The notes beneath the pieces were generated by a model, which had not been told where the DNA came from, made no database searches, and was given only the letters and a program-made list of their open reading frames with translations. DNA of 64,000 bases from an uncultured Prevotella sp. (GTDB taxonomy: Bacteria > Bacteroidota > Bacteroidia > Bacteroidales > Bacteroidaceae): assembly GCA_937922435.1 (NCBI GenBank), contig CAKZVT010000051.1, positions 1 to 64,000 of the forward strand. The letters are read 5' to 3'. Positions 53,388 to 60,712 of this stretch are shown piece by piece; within the stretch, counting starts at the first letter, position 1; each line of letters starts with the position of its first letter. A program made the position numbers and the translations under genes.

Positions 53388-54617
53388 TCAAGCTTGTTTC
53401 CGCCTGCCCGGCCTTACGTCGGGCAGCCATATCGCGATTATTCCCAATAGCGGCAGCCATGTGCTTACCTTGAAGATGAACTCTATGCTCGTCAAGTCGG
53501 CCAGCCATCCGAAGAAGGCCGAGCCTATGCCGCCGAGGCCGAACATCAAGCCGAAGAACACTCCGGCTATCATTCCCACCTTGTCGGGCTTAAGGTCGGT
53601 GGCGTAAACCACTATGGCCGAGAACGCCGAGGCTATGATAAGTCCGGTTAGTACAGACATTATTACGGTGCCGGCCAGGTCGAGGTAGGGCAGCAGCAGG
53701 GTGAACGGAGCCGCGCCGAGGATGGAGAACAGTATGACATACTTGCGCCCGTAGCGGTCGCCGAGAAAGCCGCCGAGCAGCGTACCCACGGCGAACGCGG
53801 CGAGGTAGGCGAACAGGCAGTACTGCGACTCTTGTACCGACACGCCGAACTTGTCGATGAGGAAGAACGTGAAGTAGCTCGTCATGCAGGCGTTGAAGAA
53901 GTATTTGGAGAATATCATCAGCACAAGTATGCCCAGTGCCATGCGCACTGTCTTGGCCGGGAGCGTACACATTGCTGCCGCGCGCTTGCTTTGTGCGGCC
54001 TTAAGCCGTTTCAGCATAAGGCTGTACCAGCAGCCTACGCGTGTCAACAAGAAGGCGGCCAGCATGGCTGCCAGTGCGAACCATCCTACGGCGTGTTGGC
54101 CGTAAGGCATCACTATGAGCGCGGCCAGCAGCGGCCCGACGGCGCTGCCGCCGTTGCCTCCCACCTGGAAAATCGACTGCGCAAGGCTCTTCCTGCCTCC
54201 CGACGCCATCTGCGCCACGCGCGACGCCTCGGGATGGAACACCGACGAGCCGCAGCCTATCAAAGCCACCGACAGCAGGATGGCGGCGAACCCCGGCGCG
54301 AAGGCCAACGCCAGCAGCCCCGCGAGCGTGAAGCACATGCCCAGGGCCAGCGAGTAAGGCTGCGGATGGCGGTCGGCGTAGTTGCCCACGAAGGGCTGGA
54401 ACACCGACGATGTGAGTTGGAACACCAGCGTTATGATGCCGATTTGGGCGAAGGTAAAGCCGAACTTGTCTTTCAGCAATGGGTACAGAGCCGGTATTAC
54501 CGACTGTATCATGTCGTTCAGCAGGTGGCACGTGCCCATGGTTAAGAGTATCGCGTAGGCCGTACCTTCCGTCATGTGCGGATGTCCTTTCAGCTTGTCG
54601 AGTAAGTTGCCTGTCAT
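53388..54617 (-). CDS. MFS transporter, fosmidomycin-resistance (Fsr) type
   Basis: 409 residues with about twelve membrane helices. The sequence matches the Fsr-like branch of the major facilitator family: the early HLLNDMIQSVIPALYPLL segment, QPFVGNYADRHPQP between helices 2 and 3, and FHPEASRVAQMASGGRKSLAQSIFQVGGN after helix 4. These are drug exporters in E. coli; the natural substrate is unknown. A -7 box TAACTTTG is at 54663-54670. The DNA alkyl-transferase gene follows after 5 bp. Family is sure. Confidence 0.9.
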   Translation of the reverse strand: MTGNLLDKLKGHPHMTEGTAYAILLTMGTCHLLNDMIQSVIPALYPLLKDKFGFTFAQIGIITLVFQLTSSVFQPFVGNYADRHPQPYSLALGMCFTLAGLLALAFAPGFAAILLSVALIGCGSSVFHPEASRVAQMASGGRKSLAQSIFQVGGNGGSAVGPLLAALIVMPYGQHAVGWFALAAMLAAFLLTRVGCWYSLMLKRLKAAQSKRAAAMCTLPAKTVRMALGILVLMIFSKYFFNACMTSYFTFFLIDKFGVSVQESQYCLFAYLAAFAVGTLLGGFLGDRYGRKYVILFSILGAAPFTLLLPYLDLAGTVIMSVLTGLIIASAFSAIVVYATDLKPDKVGMIAGVFFGLMFGLGGIGSAFFGWLADLTSIEFIFKVSTWLPLLGIIAIWLPDVRPGRRKQA

Positions 54618-54806
54618 TGTCGTAGTGCGGTTTCGGCCTTGGTCGGGCCGCGTTCAAGTGTGCAAAGTTAACATCTTTTCCGCAAAGCGGAGCGCGTCGG
54701 CCTGCAAATTCGCGCTTTTTGTTGGCGATGAAGGCGGATACGACAAATGGCGGTGCTTGCATCATGCGGATACAAGCATCGCCTTTTGTTATGTGTAATG
54801 TTTAAG

Positions 54807-54836
54807 GCTGCGCACATAGCTGTAAATGTGCGCAGC
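54807..54836 (-). terminator. Hairpin after the OmpA-like gene
   Basis: GCTGCGCACAT (54807-54817), loop of 8, ATGTGCGCAGC (54826-54836): a perfect 11-bp stem 27 nt after the gene, followed by a poor U-run. A second GATGCTTG...CAAGCA stem lies at about 54756-54781. Confidence 0.65.
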
Positions 54837-54863
54837 TTGACATGTCTTTTGGATTACTTGGAT

Positions 54864-56015
54864 TTATGGTATTTCGTTCCAGTAGTCCATGTTGTCTATC
54901 CTTTCTACGGTCACTTTACGGTCGCCCCTACGTGCGTTGTCGCCAGACGAAGGCGCAACGATTGACGTCTTCTTGCCTGTGCCTCTCCACTTCATCATGT
55001 CTGTCGGGCAGCCGCGTTTTACGAGCTCGTCCACAACGGCCTTGGCGCGCGCTTCGGACAGCCTGCTGTTGTATGCGTAAGAACCACGTGAGTCTGTCTG
55101 TCCGGTTATCAGATAGCGGCTTGTGGTGTCTTCCTTAAATACTTCGGCAATCTTGTCCAATGCAGGGGCTGATGCAGCCGTAATTTCGTAGCTGTCGAAG
55201 TCGAAGTATATCTGGTCGAAAAGGTCTTTGATTGTCCGCGTGACGACTTTCTCTACCGGCACTTTGACAACTTTCTCCACAACCCTTTCCACGACCTTGT
55301 CTACATATTGTATGGTCGGGGCTGGCTTCTTTGACTTTCCGCCGATGCGCCATATCAGCCGCGCCGAACCTTGCAGCGAGTTGGCTACGTTCTTATGCGG
55401 CATCAGCAGATAGTCGGCCTGCAAGCCTATGCCGAAACGGTCGTTCAACCAGAAATTGACACCTCCGCCCAATGAGATTGGCATCAGGTGCTTGCGGTCG
55501 CGGCCTTTCTTGTTGCAGTAATTGCTCAATACCCATTGCATCTCATCGGGTGCCAGTCCTTCGCTTCCGTCGTATATGATTTGGAAGTCCTTGTACATGT
55601 AGTTGATGCCTGCGCGGAGGTAAGGGTCTACATAGCTTGACTTAAAGTATTCTCCCAAGCGCCATTGCAGGCCGAGACCTGCCATTACGAGGAATTTGTG
55701 CTTGCCGTTGATTGACTTGTTTGTCATCCCGACGTTGCCTTGGAAGTCAAGGTAGAAGTGTTTGTTCAACTCGCGTGCCGCATATATGCCGCCGCCCCAT
55801 ACCGTGTGGTTCAGGGTCAGGTCGAAAGCGTAACCGTCATCCATTCGGTTGAAGTCGCTGAAACCTACACGGCTGAACTGGAACACAGTTGCTCCGATGC
55901 CCACTTCCCAGGCTTTCTTCTCTTTTTTCTCCTCTACGGTCGGCTCTTGCGCATTGGCTGACAGCACGCCGAAGAGAAGAAACAGGCTGACATATGATTT
56001 TAGTTTCATGTTCAT
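54864..56015 (-). CDS. OmpA-like outer membrane protein with peptidoglycan-binding domain
   Basis: 383 residues. A signal peptide (about 1-22, ending NAQ) precedes a beta-barrel-like half (about 35-230). A Val/Glu/Lys-rich linker (VDKVVERVVEKVVKVPVEKVV) follows, then an OmpA C-terminal domain (about 260-375). That domain has FDSYEITAASAPALDKIAEV and TGQTDSRGSYAYNSRLSEARAKAV, with the Asp and Arg that grip diaminopimelate. It would link the outer membrane to the cell wall. The ATG at 56015 has an in-frame ATG two codons on. It starts 24 bp after the collagen-like lipoprotein gene, almost certainly on one transcript. Very sure. Confidence 0.92.
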   Translation of the reverse strand: MNMKLKSYVSLFLLFGVLSANAQEPTVEEKKEKKAWEVGIGATVFQFSRVGFSDFNRMDDGYAFDLTLNHTVWGGGIYAARELNKHFYLDFQGNVGMTNKSINGKHKFLVMAGLGLQWRLGEYFKSSYVDPYLRAGINYMYKDFQIIYDGSEGLAPDEMQWVLSNYCNKKGRDRKHLMPISLGGGVNFWLNDRFGIGLQADYLLMPHKNVANSLQGSARLIWRIGGKSKKPAPTIQYVDKVVERVVEKVVKVPVEKVVTRTIKDLFDQIYFDFDSYEITAASAPALDKIAEVFKEDTTSRYLITGQTDSRGSYAYNSRLSEARAKAVVDELVKRGCPTDMMKWRGTGKKTSIVAPSSGDNARRGDRKVTVERIDNMDYWNEIP

Positions 56016-56039
56016 GAATTTATTTGTTTTTCTTCAATT

Positions 56040-58457
56040 TTATTTTACCTGAATCTCTATTCCGTCTTTACCAACCCCTTCTGGAGCTGATACATAAGCG
56101 CCGTAGACGCGCAGGTAGAGCGTGCCGGAACCTCCGGAGACTTGTCCAAGCGGCAGGTTGTAGAAGTTTGCCATCTGGTTGTTGGTCAAATCCACAGTGG
56201 AATAGATATTCACGGCACTGGCCGTAAACGCTCCGCCTATATTTACTTTCGACTGTATTATATTAGTGGAAGTAGTAGAGCTTGAGAAGTTTATCTTGAA
56301 TATTTCACCGGCTGCGTTAATATCTCCCTGGACAGGCTCGTAAACGTCCAATCCTCCTACTTGCGACGCCTTCTTGTATTCGTTCGCAAGGAAAAGCGTC
56401 TTATTAACTTTGCTTACATCCAATTTTCCTTCAAGTTTTACCAAGTCCTGTTCATCGCCATCGCCGTAGAAGTTGCCACGGGTCATCTCGCTGATTGTCG
56501 GAGTAAACTGGGCAGGCAGAATCTTGATATATGACTGAAGCATGATATCTTCGCCGTAACATCCCTTAATGCCGATGCGCGCGTAGCGTGACTCATCAGC
56601 ATTGTACGCTCCCCAATAGTCTTTGTCGGCCTCGACTTTTTTCTTGTCAAGATATTTGTAATCCGTGTATATGAATTTGCGCTTAATCTGCACCCTGCAG
56701 TTGTTGTAGTTGTGGCCTGTCCCATCGTCGGCCACTTCAATCTGGGTGCGCGTAGCCACGCTCTCAGGCGCTTTGTCTATCCCGTTTCGATACTCATAGA
56801 TGTCCACAGTCTTTTGCGTATTGCCCAGTTCCGCAGGGATTCCTTCCCACTCGCCTTTTCCGGTGGTGTCCAGCTTCTTGCGCTGCACCTTGAACCACAC
56901 ATTCACGCAAGGCTTTGCCTGGTCTTCGCCTTCGCCGAATAAGCCTACGGTCGGTTTCTTACTTTCATTGATGACCAAGCGCACTTGCATTTTGGCCGGC
57001 ACAATGGTGTTGTTTGCGGATTGCTCAAAATCAGACGCTCCGTTGGTTTTGACCTGAACCTCTATGTTCATATAAGCCTTGTCAGCAGGCAGGTCCTTTG
57101 CTGGTACCGTGATAAATCCGTCTGCATCCGTTGTGTATTCGCTGTCAGACTCGGGAATTCCTTTCACTTTTGTTCCTGCAGAAACAACCTTTCCGGTCTT
57201 GTCATACACTTTGTAAGTAACCGAACCGTCAGCCCAGTTGACATATTCTCCCAAGTCCGGGTCGCCGTAATACTGGATGATGACGTTGGGAGCGCCTGAG
57301 ATAATCGTCGCGCCGTCCTGTCCGTCTTGACCGTCCTGACCGTCTTTGCCGTCTTCACCGCGCAGGAACTCCCAGAAGTCAGCCACCGTAGTCCTGGTTG
57401 TAGGCCACAGCTCGCCATTCTTGTACACACGTCCGGCTTTTACCTCTTGTACCCAAAGCTCGTATGCGCTCTGTCCGTTAGCGCCTGGCTGGCCGTCGTT
57501 TCCGTCATTACCGTCTTGACCGTCTTTGCCCTGTGCCGGTACGCCGGTGTCTTCGCCGTTAATATACCAGTTGCCGTTCAAGCCGATGGTTATGTTGGGC
57601 ATTTCTCCGTCCTGTCCGTCTTGTCCGTCCTTGCCTTGTGCCGGTATGCCTGTGTCAACGTTGCCAATCCACCAGTTGCCGTTCTCGCCGATGTTAGGCG
57701 TAACGCCGTCCTCGCCGTCAGCACCGTCCTGACCCTTGGCCGGTACGCCCGTGTCAACGTTGCCAATCCACCAGTTGCCGTTTTCGCCGATGTGAGGAGT
57801 CGTGCCGTCCTCGCCGTCTTCACCGTCCTGACCCTTGGCCGGTACGCCCGTGTCAACGCCGCCAATCCACCAGTTGCCGTTCGAACCGATTTCAGGCGTA
57901 GCGCCGTTCTGGCCGTCAGCCCCCGTGGCAGGCACGCCCGTGTCAACGCCGCCAATCCACCAGTTGCCATTCTCACCGATAACAGGCGTAGCGCCGTCTT
58001 GGCCGTCCTGTCCGTCCTTGCCCTTGGCGGGTATGCCGGTATCTTCGCCGCCAATCCACCAGTTGCCGTTCTCGCCGATATTAGGCGTAACGCCGTTCTC
58101 GCCGTCAGCGCCTGACAGATAGTACCAAAAGTCGCTCATGTCAGTCTGGTCTTTCGGCCATTCGTGTCCCGGATTGTGGGGATTTTCCAATCCTCTCTCC
58201 ACTTCCGCCAGCCACAACTCGTATGCGCTCTGCCCGTCGGCTCCGTTCTTTCCGTCCTCACCCTTCAGGTAAAGGAAGAAGTTGTTGACGTCTGTCCTGT
58301 CTTCGGGCCAGTCGATGTTTCCGGCCAGCACTTCTTTTACCCATACTTCATAGGCCGACATTCCGGCAGGCCCTTCTGGGAATAACATGTGCAACTCATT
58401 GTCGCACGACAAAAAAGTTACCGAGCAAATTATGGAAAACAGTATTTGCTTCCACAT
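56040..58457 (-). CDS. Large lipoprotein with collagen-like and NWWIG repeats
   Basis: 805 residues from the ATG at 58457, chosen because AGGAGG lies just before it; an ATG 13 codons upstream is possible. A lipobox, TFLSC, predicts a surface lipoprotein. Three copies of a SAYExW...WPxxxT...F...L-x-G-x-DG module occur (about residues 35-68, 77-120, 330-370). Between copies two and three are six units of the type GENGNWWIGGxDTGVPAxG followed by DGxDGxDG, a collagen-like Gly-repeat. The last 400 residues are beta-rich with no catalytic motif noticed (ending EGVGKDGIEIQVK). Probably a surface stalk with a binding head. Function unknown. The upstream leader is about 450 nt long and holds a G9 run. 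Confidence 0.8.
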   Translation of the reverse strand: MWKQILFSIICSVTFLSCDNELHMLFPEGPAGMSAYEVWVKEVLAGNIDWPEDRTDVNNFFLYLKGEDGKNGADGQSAYELWLAEVERGLENPHNPGHEWPKDQTDMSDFWYYLSGADGENGVTPNIGENGNWWIGGEDTGIPAKGKDGQDGQDGATPVIGENGNWWIGGVDTGVPATGADGQNGATPEIGSNGNWWIGGVDTGVPAKGQDGEDGEDGTTPHIGENGNWWIGNVDTGVPAKGQDGADGEDGVTPNIGENGNWWIGNVDTGIPAQGKDGQDGQDGEMPNITIGLNGNWYINGEDTGVPAQGKDGQDGNDGNDGQPGANGQSAYELWVQEVKAGRVYKNGELWPTTRTTVADFWEFLRGEDGKDGQDGQDGQDGATIISGAPNVIIQYYGDPDLGEYVNWADGSVTYKVYDKTGKVVSAGTKVKGIPESDSEYTTDADGFITVPAKDLPADKAYMNIEVQVKTNGASDFEQSANNTIVPAKMQVRLVINESKKPTVGLFGEGEDQAKPCVNVWFKVQRKKLDTTGKGEWEGIPAELGNTQKTVDIYEYRNGIDKAPESVATRTQIEVADDGTGHNYNNCRVQIKRKFIYTDYKYLDKKKVEADKDYWGAYNADESRYARIGIKGCYGEDIMLQSYIKILPAQFTPTISEMTRGNFYGDGDEQDLVKLEGKLDVSKVNKTLFLANEYKKASQVGGLDVYEPVQGDINAAGEIFKINFSSSTTSTNIIQSKVNIGGAFTASAVNIYSTVDLTNNQMANFYNLPLGQVSGGSGTLYLRVYGAYVSAPEGVGKDGIEIQVK
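57500..58090 (-). repeat. In-gene repeats encoding six NGNWWIG/collagen-like units
   Basis: Six near-identical units of about 90-105 bp, each containing the codons for NGNWWIG (or NGNWYING) and DTGxPA plus DGxDG. High DNA identity between units makes slippage or recombination likely. Confidence 0.85.
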
Positions 58458-58560
58458 ATTGCCTCCTTTTGATTTTGAAATAAACATACTTTTCATTGTT
58501 TTGTAAAATTGTCAGTTATAGTTATAAATCAATAAGACGCTTTAGGACACGACAAATCTT

Positions 58561-58588
58561 TCACGCCATCGTTTGACTGATGGCGTGA
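58561..58588 (-). promoter_or_regulatory. Hairpin in the leader of the collagen-like lipoprotein gene
   Basis: TCACGCCATC (58561-58570), loop of 8, GATGGCGTGA (58579-58588). A perfect 10-bp stem about 100 nt upstream of the start codon, without a U-run. Confidence 0.6.
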
Positions 58589-58696
58589 ATACGGTTATGC
58601 CCGGCATTGCGGTTGGCAACGCCGGTTAGCGAATATGAATGATGTTGCTGGTTAAATAATTCGGTACGCTTGCGCGAGAACCTGTGTATTAAAGGG

Positions 58697-58879
58697 CTAC
58701 AAAATTCCCCCCCCCTTGATATTCAGACAGTTGCAGGAGAGGATTGCCACATGCAATGAAGCATTGTGGAGGATGTTCTTGGGGTGCATATACGAGAAAC
58801 CAGCCGACATGTTGTATATGCCGTCGCCCGTTTCAAGAATAGTTGTGCTGGTTACGTCGTTAAAGATAAGACTTCGCAT
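58697..58879 (-). CDS. Possible 60-residue leader ORF ending in a G9 run
   Basis: An open frame of 60 codons from an ATG 39 nt below a -7 box (TAACTTTG, 58918-58925). The product shows no known family; its last residues come from the G9 run (KGGGIL). It could be a regulatory leader peptide for the collagen-like gene or chance. Loss of one G would extend the frame by roughly 45 codons to a stop near 58561; gain of one G would end it within a few codons. Confidence 0.25.
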   Translation of the reverse strand: MRSLIFNDVTSTTILETGDGIYNMSAGFSYMHPKNILHNASLHVAILSCNCLNIKGGGIL

Positions 58880-58917
58880 TATTTCCCAAGTAACGCTATT
58901 ATATTTTAATCCGGTTG

Positions 58918-58925
58918 CAAAGTTA
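58918..58925 (-). promoter_or_regulatory. Putative -7 box for the collagen-like gene
   Basis: TAACTTTG on the minus strand. If used, the transcript has a leader of about 450 nt before the lipoprotein start. The -33 element is weak. Confidence 0.45.
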
Positions 58926-59020
58926 GTCCTTTATTCGTTAACAATATATATATTGTGGGTTAAAATTTGCTAAAACGCAATACGTTCGCTCAAAACTGGT
59001 TGATGTGTTTTCTATTGTTA

Positions 59021-59191
59021 ACGTGAGTTCGATATAAGACACATCGGCAATCATCCAACTTCAAGCTGTCGGTTGGTAACTGTCATTCCGCGCTCCGACG
59101 CGGAATGACAGTTACCAACCGACCACTTGGGGCGAAAGAAAAGGCAGGTTCTTCTCTATTAGTAAAATTGTTCCTTATGCCGAACTCACGT
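59021..59191. mobile_element. MITE-like element of 171 bp
   Basis: Terminal inverted repeats: CGTGAGTTCGATATAAG (59022-59038) and the complement of CGTGAGTTCGGCATAAG (59174-59190), 15 of 17 matching. Directly outside lies a duplicated ATTGTTA (59014-59020 and 59192-59198), or 8 bp if the flanking T is included. The middle has a 25-bp perfect inverted repeat (59068-59092 / 59099-59123) around CTCCGA. No coding capacity. Confidence 0.82.
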
Positions 59192-59347
59192 ATTGTTACT
59201 TCGTCATCGTGATGACAGATTGCAAGTGTAAACGGCGGTTCCCATGACGTTTGTCTATTTCGTTTTTGTCTTGAAAAAGTGGCGGAATAGGTTTGTGAAA
59301 GTGTTGTTGAGGCCATTCGGTAACGCGTTTTGCCGTAGATTGCAGGA

Positions 59348-59426
59348 TGAAAAGCCGTGTCTTGTTGTGTAAAATGCCGCCTTTTACAGCAGTAAGAGCC
59401 GTCATTTCGCGGCTTGAAAGCCGTCC
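59348..59426. repeat. Tandem imperfect-palindrome array E
   Basis: Three units: TGAAAAGCC-GTGTCTTGTTG, TGTAAAATGCC-GCCTTTTACAG, and CAGTAAGAGCC-GTCATTTCGCG. Same unit type as the arrays at 4335, 14458, 33497 and 41133. Confidence 0.7.
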
Positions 59427-59665
59427 AAATACATTGAAATGGCAGCTTTTTCGGGGAGTAATGATTGCTTTTATGCCGTTTTCTCGCCGTTTTTGTTGCA
59501 CAGATTGATTGATTTTCGCGTAACGCTTTGGCTTGCAGTTGGTTATGACTGCACGCCGCAGGATGCCATATTTGCGCCTGGGTGTGTGTTTGCCGGTGAA
59601 TATCGCCGCTACGGAGCGTCAACGTAAATCAGTTTGCAAGCAAACGCGCCGTATGCCTTTCACAA

Positions 59666-59707
59666 TGAAAAACCGCAGGCATTGCTTAACGAAGTCTTGC
59701 CTGCGGT
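59666..59707 (-). terminator. Terminator of pyrF
   Basis: AACCGCAGGCA (59670-59680), loop of 16, TGCCTGCGGTT (59697-59707). On the minus strand it is followed by TTTTC. It lies 22 nt after the pyrF stop. Confidence 0.85.
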
Positions 59708-59729
59708 TGTAGTCGGGTGGGAGTTTCTT

Positions 59730-60563
59730 TTATCCTTGTGCTTGCATGTTGTCAAGCTCTGCGGCCATTTCGGCTTGCAGTTCCTTGGCCTTTGCTGCGG
59801 CCACTTCGGCGAAGTCTTCGCCGGCGGAAGCGTAGATTATGCCGCGGCTGCTGTTCACCAGGAGTCCGCAGTCGCGCGTCATGCCGTAGCGGCACACTTC
59901 CTGGAGGCTGCCGCCCTGTGCGCCCACGCCGGGAACGAGCAGGAAGTGCCCGGGCGCCACCATGCGTATGTCCTTGAACATCTCGCCCTGCGTAGCTCCG
60001 ACGACGTACATCATGTTGTCGGCTGTGCCCCATGCCTGCGACTTGCGGATGACTTTCTCGAAGAGGTGCTCGCCGTCCTGGTCGGTGGTGAGCTGGAAGT
60101 CGTGCGAGCCGGCGTTGCTCGTCAGTGCCAGCACGATGACCCATTTGCCGTCGTATTTGAGGAAGGGCGTAACGCTGTCTTCGCCCATATAGGGGGCTAC
60201 GGTGAGCGAGTCGACGTCGTACTCTTCGAAGAACGTGCGGGCGTACATGGCCGAGGTGTTGCCGATGTCGCCGCGCTTGGCGTCGGCGATGATGAAGTGG
60301 TGGGGGTAGTGCTCCTTCAAGTACTTCACGGTGCGCTCGAACGAGGCCATGCCCCGTGTGCCCATGCACTCGTAGAAGGCGAGGTTTGGCTTGTAAGCCA
60401 CGCAGTATTCGGCGGTTGCGTCGATTATAGCTTTGTTGAAGTCGAAGATGGGGTCGTCGCTTGTGAGCAGGTGCTGTGGTATTTTCTTGATGTCGGTGTC
60501 AAGCCCTACGCAGAGAAAGCTCTTCTTCTTGAAAATCTGTTCGATGAGTTGTTGTCTGGTCAT
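59730..60563 (-). CDS. pyrF: Orotidine 5'-phosphate decarboxylase (type 2)
   Basis: Last step of UMP synthesis. 277 residues, the longer type 2 form. The active-site Lys/Asp cluster is in ADAKRGDIGNT. Substrate-binding segments are FLCVGLDTDIKKIP and FLLVPGVGAQGG. It follows prfA in the same direction after 149 bp that include a long hairpin. Very sure. Confidence 0.95.
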   Translation of the reverse strand: MTRQQLIEQIFKKKSFLCVGLDTDIKKIPQHLLTSDDPIFDFNKAIIDATAEYCVAYKPNLAFYECMGTRGMASFERTVKYLKEHYPHHFIIADAKRGDIGNTSAMYARTFFEEYDVDSLTVAPYMGEDSVTPFLKYDGKWVIVLALTSNAGSHDFQLTTDQDGEHLFEKVIRKSQAWGTADNMMYVVGATQGEMFKDIRMVAPGHFLLVPGVGAQGGSLQEVCRYGMTRDCGLLVNSSRGIIYASAGEDFAEVAAAKAKELQAEMAAELDNMQAQG

Positions 60564-60585
60564 TGCTTTTATTTTTAGGAGTTTT

Positions 60586-60706
60586 AGGAGTAAAGGAGTA
60601 ATGTAGTAAAGGAGTTAGGACTGATGTTTTGCTTTCATGTTCTGTTGAAATGAAATTGCAAATGGGTATTGTCTTAACTCCTTTACTACATTACTCCTTT
60701 ACTCCT
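60586..60706 (-). terminator. Long near-perfect hairpin between prfA and pyrF
   Basis: Arms 60586-60621 and 60671-60706 (36 nt each) differ at one position. They are built from repeats of AGGAGTAAAGGAGTAATGTAG. It sits 6 nt after the prfA stop. Probably a terminator or processing site. Confidence 0.65.
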
Positions 60707-60712
60707 GTAAAT

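Larger units (their letters stand above)
58458..59729. other. 1.27-kb gene-free region: leader, G-tract, MITE and repeats
   Basis: No protein gene I can support with confidence. From left to right: the leader of the collagen-like gene with a 10-bp perfect hairpin (58561-58588), a C9/G9 run (58707-58715), a 60-codon minus-strand frame (58697-58879), a -7 box (58918), a MITE-like element (59021-59191), palindrome array E (59348-59426) and the pyrF terminator (59666). Confidence 0.7.

Noticed and set aside
53383..53508. N-terminal extension of the DNA alkyl-transferase
   Set aside because: It lies within the MFS coding sequence and adds residues absent from the family.
57327..58115. Plus-strand frame of 262 codons opposite the collagen-like repeats
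   Set aside because: It is the mirror of the repeats in the lipoprotein gene; the regular pattern is forced by the other strand.
59083..59622. 179-codon minus-strand frame near the MITE
   Set aside because: It runs across the MITE end and array E; the composition looks like translated repeats.
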